Assembly: GCA_041394245.1 (NCBI GenBank)
Contig: JAWKIR010000004.1
Coordinates: 434,001-498,000 of the forward strand
DNA length: 64,000 nucleotides
Reading direction: 5' to 3'
From: Acidimicrobiales bacterium
Lineage (GTDB): Bacteria; Actinomycetota; Acidimicrobiia; Acidimicrobiales; Aldehydirespiratoraceae
Notes under the pieces: model-generated
The model's database searches: none
What the model saw: only the letters and a program-made list of their open reading frames with translations
What the model was told of the DNA's origin: nothing
Shown: piece by piece, positions 52,489-60,148 of the stretch
How positions within the stretch are numbered: the stretch's first letter is position 1
Layout: every line of letters begins with the position of its first letter
Position numbers and translations under genes: made by a program

Positions 52489-52956
52489 TCATCGGCTTCG
52501 CCCCGCCTTCCGGGAGGACCCTCCGCCTTGATCTACTGGCGGTCCACCTACTCCACCTACCGGTCCCGCTTCGGGAGGAACAGATGGCTGTATGGAGTGG
52601 GCCGGCGGGGGTTCAGGCCGGGAAGGGAAGAGACGGCTGGCTGCTGGAGCCGGTACGACCTCGGGGGCCGCTCGTGGCCTGTGGGCCACAAGCGCGGACG
52701 CACGCCCTACCGAACTCCGGACGGCTTCGAGCTCGCCGGGCAGGGGCGGCTCGAGGCCCGACAGCCCGGCCAGCGTCGGACGGGTGACGACGACCCGTCG
52801 GCCGAGGCGGACCGTCGCCAGGTCACCCCGGGCAACGAGTTCGTACGCAGTAGAGCGACCGATGCCTAGCAGCTCGGCCGCCTCGGCAACGGTGTAGACG
52901 AGCCGGAGATCGCCCGGACCAGCAGCGTTCGCAGCCATGTCCATCCAGGGACGCAT
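52489..52956 (-). CDS. Excisionase-like helix-turn-helix protein
   Basis: Residues about 20-70 form an excisionase/MerR-type helix-turn-helix: LVYTVAEAAELLGIGRSTAY followed by ELVARGDLATVRLGRRVVV. The region after about residue 90 is Pro/Ser/Arg-rich and may be an unusual tail. The start ATG 52956 (MRPWMDMAANAAG) has GGGGG five bases upstream; 52944 and 52938 are alternatives, and the frame is open to 53055. It faces the integrase gene. It probably directs excision or represses island genes. Confidence 0.65.
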   Translation of the reverse strand: MRPWMDMAANAAGPGDLRLVYTVAEAAELLGIGRSTAYELVARGDLATVRLGRRVVVTRPTLAGLSGLEPPLPGELEAVRSSVGRASALVAHRPRAAPEVVPAPAASRLFPSRPEPPPAHSIQPSVPPEAGPVGGVGGPPVDQGGGSSRKAGRSR

Positions 52957-53101
52957 CGAGACCCCCAGCGCGGCAGACCGATGTGGCGCAGCCCCAGACT
53001 TCGTCACGCTGGCCACCGCCGTGAAGCGACACGGCCGTGCGCCCGGCCTCTTCATCGTCGACGCCGAGATCGTGCCGGATCACCCATCTACTGGTCGTCC
53101 G

Positions 53102-53643
53102 GAAACCGCCGAGACACATCTGGAGGTTCCGGGAACCTCCGCCGAGTAGTAGATGCGCGGGGCGATCACCTAGGCGGTTGCATCACCCAGTCAAGGACCC
53201 GGCGTGTCGACCGAGACGTGGGCTTCTCGCCGGGCTCGCCCAGCTCTTCACCGAAACGAGTAGCAGCGAGCGCGCTACTGAGGTCGGCGCCGCCACGAGC
53301 GCGTGGAAGTGGGGGAGATCTGCCAGTTGGCGCGGTACCGGTAGGTCGCGCAGATGGTGCAGAAGTAGATGGTGCAGAAGTGGAGTAGATCGTGCGGTGG
53401 AGTCCCGCCCCGGGTCGGGGCAGGACTCATCCGATGCTGTGAGAGAAGGAGCGGCGTCAAGGGCTCACCTGCGGGACTTCGCGTTCGCTTCGTGTCCTCG
53501 CCTCGGCCGTGGGCCGTCCCTTGACTCCGAGCCCGTCCCAGTTCGGCCAGCGCCCTGGCCGTGGTGAGGCCCCTCGAAGGCCCCTCGCCACCTACTGGTT
53601 GGACCGGAGGTCGGTAGACCTCCAGATGTGTCTCGGCGGTTTC
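53102..53643. repeat. Pair of 26-bp inverted repeats bounding a 542-bp segment
   Basis: The 26-bp block at 53102-53127 (inner part CCGCCGAGACACATCTGG) recurs exactly inverted at 53618-53643. Immediately inside each copy lies a hairpin with different bases but kept pairing: GGAGGTTCC-G-GGAACCTCC on the left and GGTC-GGTA-GACC on the right. It could be a MITE-like element or a regulatory repeat; no target-site duplication is seen. Confidence 0.65.
53352..53381 (+). repeat. 15-bp tandem duplication
   Basis: AGATGGTGCAGAAGT occurs twice head to tail (53352-53366, 53367-53381). It lies in a gene-free part of the island and is probably a recent slippage product. Confidence 0.6.
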
Positions 53644-53961
53644 GGTGAGAGCAGTAGAGGGTCGGTCGGTGGTCTCGGCGGGGGCCGAGCGCTACTCGTC
53701 TGCATGAGGGCGCGGTGCGTTCGAGCGGGTACGCGGCGCCGGCTGCGTCGCTGCGAGTGAACCGGGATCTCCTTGCCGATCCGGCGGTCGTGGAGCGCTC
53801 ACGGACCCGGGTCGGTCGAGGTGCCCAGCTGACTGACATCGGTGTTCTCGTCCCATCGAGATGCTCTAGCGCCGAGCAGACTCAGAACCCCGCGGACTCG
53901 CTGACGATGTTTTCTGGCGGCGCCTACGACTCGTGTCACACCGATCGGAGATACTCGTTCG

Positions 53962-55911
53962 ATGGCGACAGGAAAGATTGCGGCTGCAGGCGACCACCTT
54001 CAACGCATGGTGGGCACGAGGCCCGGGGCGGGACTAGCCGAGCTTGTGTGGAATGCTCTTGACGCGAGCGCGACCACTGTCGACGTCACCGTCACGCGAA
54101 CGAGTGCCGACGCCGTCGACGAGATCGTTGTCGAGGACGACGGACACGGGTTCACCGCCGAGGAGGTAGGCGAACTCTTCGGCACCGTTGGGGGAAGCTG
54201 GAAACACAACGCCCCTAATCGCCGCACTCGCGACGGCGCTCGCGTCCTCCACGGCGACAAGGGTGAAGGCCGCTGGCGGGCGTTTGCCATGGGGGACCGG
54301 GTTGTCTGGGAGTCCGTCACTGCCGGAATCGACGGGCGGCCGAATCAGCTGGTTCGAGTGGTCATGCGCGCGGAAGTGCCCGACGAGTTCGAGTGGACTG
54401 GACCGCACGACACCGATCTTGGAGTGGGTACCAAGGTCACCGTCGTCGCCGGGATGAAGGAGCCGAACGTCCTGCTGACGGAGAAGGCGAGAACTGACCT
54501 TACGGGCACGGTGGCGCTTTATCTGACCAAGTACCCCGATCTGACGATCCGCTTCGACGGGACTGATCTCGCGGTCGGCGATCTCATTGAGCGAACAGCT
54601 GAGATCGAAATCGAGTACGAGAACGCCTACGGTCCGGTCAACCTTACGATCATCGAGTGGGACGCCAAGATCGACCGGCAGCTCTACCTCTGCGACGAAG
54701 ATGGCGCAGCCCTGCACGAACAGTCTCCCGGAATCCACGCCAAGGATTTTGTGTTCACGGCCTACGTGCGGTGGGCCGGCTTTCGAGTTCACGAGTCGTT
54801 GCTGCCGCTTGCCGACCTCGAGAACGACGAAGTTGGTCCTGCACTCAATTCTGCGCGAGATGCACTACGCGAGTACTTCCGCGAACGCCAGGTCACGGAC
54901 ACCAAGACTGTCGTACAGGGGTGGCGAGATGAGAACGTCTATCCGTTCCTCGATGAGCCCGAGGACGATGTAGGGCTGGCGGAGCAGGCTCTCTTCAACT
55001 TCGTCGCGGTCAGTGCGGCTGATGCCGTCAACCGGATCGAGGACCCTAGGTCGAAAGCGCTCAGTCTTCAGACGATGAGGGTCGCAGTGGAGCGAGATCC
55101 TTCGTCCGTCGAGTTCATCATGCAGGAGGTGCTGAAGCTCCCCGAGTCGAAGATTGAGGAGTTCCGTTCGCTAATAGAGCGCACGTCGTTGACGAGCATT
55201 CTGGACGCCACACGGCTCGTGACCGGCAGGTTAGAGTTCCTCGCCGGACTGGATCTCCTCCTCTTCGATCCCGAGACTGCGCCCAAAGCCCTCGAACGGG
55301 CGCACATGCACAAGATGATTGAGAACGAGCCGTGGCTTTTCGGCGAAGCGTTCTCGATGCACGTCTCGGACCGGACGTTGACCGCGCTGTTGAAGGCTCA
55401 CGTTGGCGCGCTGGGTCGCGAGGACCTAGTAGGTGAGCCCGTTGCGGACGCAGATGGAAATCACCTTCGTCGCATCGACTTCATGTTCGGTCGCGCGACT
55501 GAACTGCCGCGAGGTCACCGCGAACACCTGGTTGTCGAGATCAAACGACCCGCGGTCTCAATCGGGCGAGACGAGATTGCGCAGCTTGAGGACTACGCCA
55601 TGGCCGTTTCTCGCGATGGGCGGTTCGACCTCGATCAGGTCGAGTGGGACTTCGTCCTCCTGGGCACAGCACTCGATGACTACGCAACGTCGCGTGCCAA
55701 CCAGCGTGATCTGGCGCGTGATCTAGTTCACGCCGGTGAGGACGGCGTCCGGATCTGGGTGCGTCCGTGGGCGGAAGTTCTCCACGAGTGTCGACACCGT
55801 CTTCAGTTCATTCGGGAGCAACTCCAGTACGACCCCGACGCCGATCAAGCCATCGCCTACCTGCGCGAGGCATACCCGGACTACGTCCCCGATCACCTGA
55901 TCGACCGATAG
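53962..55911 (+). CDS. GHKL-ATPase fused to a PD-(D/E)xK-type nuclease domain
   Basis: The 649-residue protein starts with a GHKL ATPase fold: the N box ELVWNALDASAT (E27, N31, D34), VEDDGHGF (58-64) and GDKGEG (99-104). A middle region of helices follows. The last 160 residues contain IDF with D506 and VVEIKRPAVSIGRDE with E526 and K528, the spacing of PD-(D/E)xK nucleases, then QLEDYAMAVSRDGRF, resembling the DUF4263 (Shedu) group. It stands alone as island cargo, with more A/T-ending codons than the flanking genes. The architecture suggests an ATP-gated nuclease and a defence role against phage; this is inference. Confidence 0.75.
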   Translation: MATGKIAAAGDHLQRMVGTRPGAGLAELVWNALDASATTVDVTVTRTSADAVDEIVVEDDGHGFTAEEVGELFGTVGGSWKHNAPNRRTRDGARVLHGDKGEGRWRAFAMGDRVVWESVTAGIDGRPNQLVRVVMRAEVPDEFEWTGPHDTDLGVGTKVTVVAGMKEPNVLLTEKARTDLTGTVALYLTKYPDLTIRFDGTDLAVGDLIERTAEIEIEYENAYGPVNLTIIEWDAKIDRQLYLCDEDGAALHEQSPGIHAKDFVFTAYVRWAGFRVHESLLPLADLENDEVGPALNSARDALREYFRERQVTDTKTVVQGWRDENVYPFLDEPEDDVGLAEQALFNFVAVSAADAVNRIEDPRSKALSLQTMRVAVERDPSSVEFIMQEVLKLPESKIEEFRSLIERTSLTSILDATRLVTGRLEFLAGLDLLLFDPETAPKALERAHMHKMIENEPWLFGEAFSMHVSDRTLTALLKAHVGALGREDLVGEPVADADGNHLRRIDFMFGRATELPRGHREHLVVEIKRPAVSIGRDEIAQLEDYAMAVSRDGRFDLDQVEWDFVLLGTALDDYATSRANQRDLARDLVHAGEDGVRIWVRPWAEVLHECRHRLQFIREQLQYDPDADQAIAYLREAYPDYVPDHLIDR

Positions 55912-56002
55912 CCCGGCGACGAAGTCGGGCAGCGGGAGAGGGCGACCGATCGTCTTCATACCAAATGAGGATCGTTGCACCGGAGGAGCGTCGTTCGATG
56001 CA

Positions 56003-56570
56003 TTGGGCCCACACGGGGGACTCCTGCTCGCCGAGCTTCGCGACCGACGACTCGAGATGAAGGTCCGCGACCTCTCCCCGGGTACCGCCGAGGACTTCGA
56101 ACCAATCGTCGCCAACGTCCAGGCTCACCCGATCGGGAACCGGCGGCTCCACCAGCTCCGCCCAGCGCAGATCGACGGCTTCTACCGCGAGCTCGCCGCC
56201 GCTGGTCGCAGGCCATCGCGGATCACTCAACCAAGCACTGCTGCAAGCCACGAAGTAGGAGTGGATCGATCGAAATCCGGTCGCGCTCGCATCGCCCCTG
56301 TCGATTCCTCGCACAGAGGCGTCGGCGATACCGGTCGATGATCTCGCCAACATCCTCGACAACGCCGAACACGACCTCCGGGCGTTCCTGATCGTCGCCG
56401 CAGCGACCGGTTGCCGCCCGGGCGAGCTCGCAGCGTTGCGCTGGTCCCTTCTCGAAAAAGACACCGGCGAGCTGATCATCCGCCGAGCGATCGGCCCGGC
56501 CGAGGCCGGCAGCGTCGGGCCCGGTGACTCACGTTGGGTCTTGTCCAATGGGGCGCGGATCTGTACGGTG
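56003..56570 (+). pseudogene. Decayed second tyrosine integrase
   Basis: Integrase pieces lie in two frames. The first (from 56003) reads KVRDLSPGTAEDFEPIVANV and LHQLRPAQIDGFYREL, a core-binding domain. The second (frame of 56331) reads EWIDRNPVALASPLSIPRTE, then FLIVAAATGCRPGELAALRW, the start of the catalytic domain with its first Arg. Between them are a frame change and an in-frame TAG just before EWIDRNP. The rest of the catalytic domain, including the Tyr, is missing. It is a remnant of another element. Confidence 0.75.
56541..56569 (+). promoter_or_regulatory. Promoter of the island's secreted-protein pair
   Basis: TTGTCC (56541-56546), a 17-bp spacer and TACGGT (56564-56569) lie just upstream of the ATG at 56582. 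The boxes sit in the remnant of the pseudogene integrase. Confidence 0.5.
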
Positions 56571-56581
56571 GAGATGGCGAA

Positions 56582-57022
56582 ATGATGAAGGCGGCATCTA
56601 TGCGGAAAGCAATCGTGGCAGTTCTCGCTGTGGCGGCATTGACCACAGCGTGTGATCCGGATGATGTGTACAACGGTGTCTGTGACGCCGAGAACATGTG
56701 CATGTACGAGCATGCTGGCTACACCGGCAGGGTCATGGACCCCGGAGAGTGCGACGGCGAGTGGGCTTGCGGGTTCGGCGACTTCAGTCAGGTCGACTAC
56801 TGGGACACCGACACCTCCCCGAACGACAAGACCTCGGCGATCAAGAACCGCATCACGACCAAGGCCTACACGACGATGTGGGTGGACGCGGTCGGTGGTG
56901 GCGGGAAGTTCTGTTCGCCATCGGGATTTCAATACTCGAATCTCAGCACCTTCCCGGGCACCAACTACAACGACAAGTTTTCGTCTGAAGCGTCCACCTT
57001 CTACAACCCTTGCGCGTTCTAA
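56582..57022 (+). CDS. Secreted lipoprotein, peptidase inhibitor family I36-like
   Basis: The 146-residue protein has a signal peptide with lipobox (VAALTTACDPDD) and a small Cys-rich domain with MCMYEHAGYTGRVMDPGEC, FGDFSQVDYWDTDTSPNDK and SSEASTFYNPCAF, similar to the I36 (beta/gamma-crystallin-like) inhibitors of Streptomyces. It may inhibit a metalloprotease outside the cell or protect the envelope. ATG 56582 is chosen with GGAG eight bases upstream; others are in frame. The next gene starts 12 bases later. Confidence 0.7.
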   Translation: MMKAASMRKAIVAVLAVAALTTACDPDDVYNGVCDAENMCMYEHAGYTGRVMDPGECDGEWACGFGDFSQVDYWDTDTSPNDKTSAIKNRITTKAYTTMWVDAVGGGGKFCSPSGFQYSNLSTFPGTNYNDKFSSEASTFYNPCAF

Positions 57023-57033
57023 GGAGAGTCCTC

Positions 57034-57849
57034 GTGCGTTTCGCGAAACCCGTCCTTGTGGTCTCGGTGGTCGTTGCGCCTGTCATCGCGGTCGCCTCGA
57101 TCTCCAGCAGCAACGAGAATCTCGATGAGGTGATTGTGCGTGGAGAGGTCGTCGACCCGACGACGTTCAGCCTCACCGAACTCCATACCGCGCAACAGAA
57201 GCGCGCATTCGACGATGCCCACGCCGCCAACATGACGTCGTGCATGACCGACAGAGGATTCGAGAGCGAGCCGATCAGCCTCGACTCGCTGTTGCAGGGC
57301 CGCGACGTTGAGGAGGTCCGGGAGGAGTACCCGGACCTCGACCCGGATGAGGTCACGGCGTACGCCGAAGCGTACGGCGAAGCCGCGATCGGTACCGGGA
57401 CCGAGACCGTTGTTGTCACGGTTGCGGGTTCTGAGATCGCCGACCCCGGCGTGCCGATCTCTGGTTCATGGACCGACGAGACCTGCTTCTGGCAGTCGTA
57501 CGAGGCGATGGGGACCGACCCGTTCACGTTTACCGGGTTGCGGCTCCTGATGAACGCGCTGACGGATTCGGCAGAGTCGAGCACGGTCGAGGACAGCCGC
57601 CTGGACGACGTCTTCGCTGGATGGACCGACTGCGCCGGCCTCTCTGCGGAGGCGCTGCTCGGCGAACTGACCGCCACCTCTCTCGGCGCGGAGGATCCGC
57701 AGCATGACTGTGTCGCTGACACCGACCTTGCTCTCGTGGCGAAGGTCCGCGGCGAATACCATGTCGCTGCTGCCGCTGCGAACCAAACGCTCGTGACGCA
57801 ATGGGTCGAGACGCTCGACAGGGCACTCGCAAGTCTGCCAGCGACATAG
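57034..57849 (+). CDS. Hypothetical secreted protein
   Basis: The 271-residue protein has an N-terminal signal or anchor (FAKPVLVVSVVVAPVIAVAS), then an acidic domain with cysteines in MTSCMTDRGFE, DETCFWQSYEAMG, WTDCAGL and QHDCVAD, likely forming disulfides. No family is recognised. GTG 57034 has AAGGAG seven bases upstream, and that site overlaps the stop of the I36-like gene, so the two are co-translated and may act together outside the cell. Confidence 0.65.
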   Translation: MRFAKPVLVVSVVVAPVIAVASISSSNENLDEVIVRGEVVDPTTFSLTELHTAQQKRAFDDAHAANMTSCMTDRGFESEPISLDSLLQGRDVEEVREEYPDLDPDEVTAYAEAYGEAAIGTGTETVVVTVAGSEIADPGVPISGSWTDETCFWQSYEAMGTDPFTFTGLRLLMNALTDSAESSTVEDSRLDDVFAGWTDCAGLSAEALLGELTATSLGAEDPQHDCVADTDLALVAKVRGEYHVAAAAANQTLVTQWVETLDRALASLPAT

Positions 57850-57878
57850 GGCCCGCGCCTGCGCCTAGGGTTCCTGCT

Positions 57879-58256
57879 ATTGCGAAGCCTCTGGTGCGTC
57901 GAGCGATGCTCGTCGGCGCGGCACTCCCGCCGACAGACCCTGGCCCACAGCGCCAGCACACCGCCGAAGCCGACCGGCGCATTGCGGAGCTCGTGGCGCC
58001 GCTGACGGACGAGCTGATCGAGCAGGCCCGCGCCCTCGCCGAACCGCCCATGTCCATGACGGTGGGCGATGGTTCCGGATGCCGCATAGCCGACGAACGA
58101 TCTCGCCCGCAAGGGCGTTGGGCCATGGCCCGCGCCATAGATCACCACGGATCACAGTGGACGATGGCGGCGGGGGAGTGGAGCCAGCCGCATCCCGTCG
58201 TCGCGAGCGCGAACCAGAGCGCAAGCAGGATTGACCCCGTCGTGGCGCCAGACTGA
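57879..58256 (+). CDS. Doubtful small ORF near the island's right end
   Basis: A frame containing EADRRIAELVAPLTDELIEQ has codon use like a real gene, but it has no family match and turns low-complexity after about residue 60. TAGGGT lies seven bases before an in-frame ATT (57879), the position of ATG in other leaderless genes here; GTG 57891 is the first usual start. It could be a decayed gene. Confidence 0.3.
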   Translation: MAKPLVRRAMLVGAALPPTDPGPQRQHTAEADRRIAELVAPLTDELIEQARALAEPPMSMTVGDGSGCRIADERSRPQGRWAMARAIDHHGSQWTMAAGEWSQPHPVVASANQSASRIDPVVAPD

Positions 58257-58574
58257 GACTTTTGGTCATCCCGAGGTCGGCAGCATCGATGTGGCGCAAC
58301 GGCCGCGCCGTACGACCGTCGAGTTGTGACGGTCTCTATCACCGTCGGTCCACCAATGTCGCTCCCAGGCATGCCGCGCCAGCAACTGAGATCCGCGCTC
58401 GTTTGACCCGATCACGACGGTCGAGCGGCGCGCGGCTGCGCCACCGAGTTGTCGCGAATCGTCGCGAACGTCGCAGATCGGGACGGATGCCGCTTGACGG
58501 TCCGGAGTCCCCAACGCTCTGAACAGCACTAGCAGGACCACGCCGCACCGCCCGGACGGTCGGGTCTGCCGCTC
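58257..58574. other. Gene-free stretch at the island's right end
   Basis: Only short frames without recognisable features lie here. No tRNA, terminator or repeat is evident until the TTGCCAATG sites at 58575. Confidence 0.4.
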
Positions 58575-58608
58575 TTGCCAATGAGTTTGCCAATGAACTC
58601 ATTGGCAC
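58575..58608. promoter_or_regulatory. TTGCCAATG sites near attR (likely integrase arm sites)
   Basis: TTGCCAATG at 58575-58583 and 58587-58595 are 12 bp apart start to start; an inverted copy with one mismatch (CATTGGCAC) is at 58600-58608. The same word is paired near attL. Confidence 0.65.
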
Positions 58609-58710
58609 GATACTGAACCCGCTGGCACTCGCCGAACGGGGCGGCTACGTTTGTCCAGGTCAGACAGCATTTCGCAACACAGGCTGGACCTGGCCGGACA
58701 GATCTGATCG

Positions 58711-58754
58711 CCCTCTCAAGGTGGTAGCACGGGTTCAAATCCCGTACGGGGTAC
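58711..58754 (+). repeat. attR: 44-bp direct repeat (tRNA-Glu 3' fragment)
   Basis: Identical to 51067-51110. It lacks the tRNA's 5' half, so it is not a tRNA gene; it marks the island's right boundary. Confidence 0.92.
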
Positions 58755-58771
58755 CAACACAAGCCCAGTTC

Positions 58772-58795
58772 AGAGCCACTCCTTGGAGTGGCTCT
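58772..58795 (+). terminator. Original tRNA-Glu terminator, displaced by the island
   Basis: AGAGCCACTCC (58772-58782) pairs with GGAGTGGCTCT (58785-58795) around TT, then TCTGC. It is nearly the same as the terminator next to the tRNA (51128-51151). Confidence 0.7.
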
Positions 58796-58961
58796 TCTGC
58801 ATTCCCGGCCCGTTCGACGGATCAGGATCCTGAACGGCGGGTTCACTCGGCGGCGCGACGTGAAAGTTCCTCGGCCGGTGGATTCCACTGGGTGAGAAGG
58901 CGGCTGGGACCGTGGCTCCGGCGACGCGTACAGTCCGAGGGAACGACCGAGGAGCAGAGCG

Positions 58962-60134
58962 TTGTCGCACGATGTGTTCACCAAGATCGAGGAATCGGGA
59001 AACCTCATCGCCGAGGAATCCCTCGCCGGTGACGAGCTCGGCCGGCTCACCGACGACGCCGCCAAGAAGATGAAAGACATCGGCGTGGTTCGCATGCTGC
59101 AGCCAACCGACTTCGGCGGCTACGAAGCCGACCCTCGTGACTTCCTCACCGCGGTGATGGACATCGGCAGCCACTGCCCGTCGGCGGGCTGGGTCGCGGG
59201 CGTCGTCGGCGTGCACCCGTGGGAGCTGGCCTTCAACGACCGCCGCCTCCAGGAAGAGGTGTGGGGGAGCGATCCCGACACCTGGGTCGCGTCGCCCTAC
59301 GCGCCGAGCGGCACCGCCACCCGCGTCGACGGGGGCTACATCGTCAACGGTCACTGGAAGTTCTCCTCGGGCACCGACCACTGCGACTGGGTCGTCCTCG
59401 GCGCATCCGTCCCGGGCGAGGAGGGATCGCCGGTGGCGATGCTCCATGTCATGTTGCCCCGCGGCGACTACGAGATCGTCGAGGACTCGTGGAACGTGAT
59501 CGGCCTCGACGGCACCGGCAGCAAGGACATCGTCATCCGCGACCAGTTCGTGCCCGCGTACCGCACCCTCGACCTGTTCAAGGTGATGTCGGGTGAGGCG
59601 TCGACCGAGGCGGGCCGCCACCAGCCGCTCTACCAGCTGCCGTGGTCGACGATGTTCCCCTGCGCGGTCTCGGCCGGGCTGGTCGGCATCGCCGAAGGTG
59701 TCCTCAAGCACGCCATCGAGTACCAGCAGGGGCGCACCAGCGCCCTCGGTGTGAGTCAGGCGTCCGACAGCTACTCGCGCACGACGATCGGTGAGGCCGC
59801 CGCCGACATTCGCGGCTCGCGCGTCCAACTCGTCCACGACGTGGGCGAGATGTACGACGCCCTCTGCGCCGGCCACGAGGTGACCCTGCAACAGCGGGTG
59901 GCCTGCCGCCGGGACCAGGTGCGGGTGGCGTGGCGGGCGGCCAAGGCCGCCGACGATGTGTTCACCGTGTGTGGCGGCAACGCCATTCGACTCGACAAGC
60001 CGCTGCAGCGGTTCTGGCGAGGCATGCACGCCGGGCTCCAACACGGCATCTTCGTGGCCGGACCGATCTACGACGATGCGGCCGGCATGTTGATGGGCTT
60101 CAAGCCGTCGGGCCCGTCGGCGATGACGATCTGA
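58962..60134 (+). CDS. hsaA: Flavin-dependent 3-HSA monooxygenase, oxygenase component
   Basis: The 390-residue protein has the acyl-CoA-dehydrogenase fold used by group D flavin monooxygenases. It agrees in order and length with mycobacterial HsaA: LQPTDFGGYEADPRDFL, AGWVAGVVGVHPWELAFNDR, SSYAP-like SPYAPSGTATRVDGGYIVNG, WNVIGLDGTGSKDIV and RRDQVRVAWRAAKAADDVF. HsaA hydroxylates the phenolic steroid 3-HSA using reduced flavin from HsaB; HsaB is not in the window. TTG 58962 is the start, with GAGGAG seven bases upstream. It is the first gene of the hsa operon. Confidence 0.88.
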   Translation: MSHDVFTKIEESGNLIAEESLAGDELGRLTDDAAKKMKDIGVVRMLQPTDFGGYEADPRDFLTAVMDIGSHCPSAGWVAGVVGVHPWELAFNDRRLQEEVWGSDPDTWVASPYAPSGTATRVDGGYIVNGHWKFSSGTDHCDWVVLGASVPGEEGSPVAMLHVMLPRGDYEIVEDSWNVIGLDGTGSKDIVIRDQFVPAYRTLDLFKVMSGEASTEAGRHQPLYQLPWSTMFPCAVSAGLVGIAEGVLKHAIEYQQGRTSALGVSQASDSYSRTTIGEAAADIRGSRVQLVHDVGEMYDALCAGHEVTLQQRVACRRDQVRVAWRAAKAADDVFTVCGGNAIRLDKPLQRFWRGMHAGLQHGIFVAGPIYDDAAGMLMGFKPSGPSAMTI

Positions 60135-60148
60135 TCGGGGGTCGACGA

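Larger units (their letters stand above)
52957..53961. other. About 1 kb of island DNA without a supported gene
   Basis: Six-frame reading shows only short overlapping frames with no recognisable domains. What can be seen is a pair of 26-bp inverted repeats (53102-53127 and 53618-53643), small hairpins attached to each, and a 15-bp tandem duplication (53352-53381). Confidence 0.5.
51067..58754. mobile_element. Integrated genomic island in tRNA-Glu
   Basis: The region is bounded by perfect 44-bp direct repeats (51067-51110, 58711-58754) made of the 3' part of tRNA-Glu. It begins with a tyrosine integrase whose gene faces inward from the tRNA, and holds an excisionase-like gene, a GHKL/nuclease fusion gene with more A/T-ending codons than its surroundings, a decayed second integrase, two secreted-protein genes and long gaps without genes. 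Repeated TTGCCAATG sites lie near both ends, as expected for integrase arm sites. No conjugation, replication or phage structural gene is present. Confidence 0.9.

Noticed and set aside
52131..52869. Plus-strand frames across the end of the integrase and the excisionase-like gene
   Set aside because: They overlap the integrase in another frame or are antisense to the helix-turn-helix gene and contain no domain.
58711..58754. Second tRNA-Glu gene
   Set aside because: Only the 3' part is present; the acceptor 5' strand and D arm are missing. It is the attR repeat.
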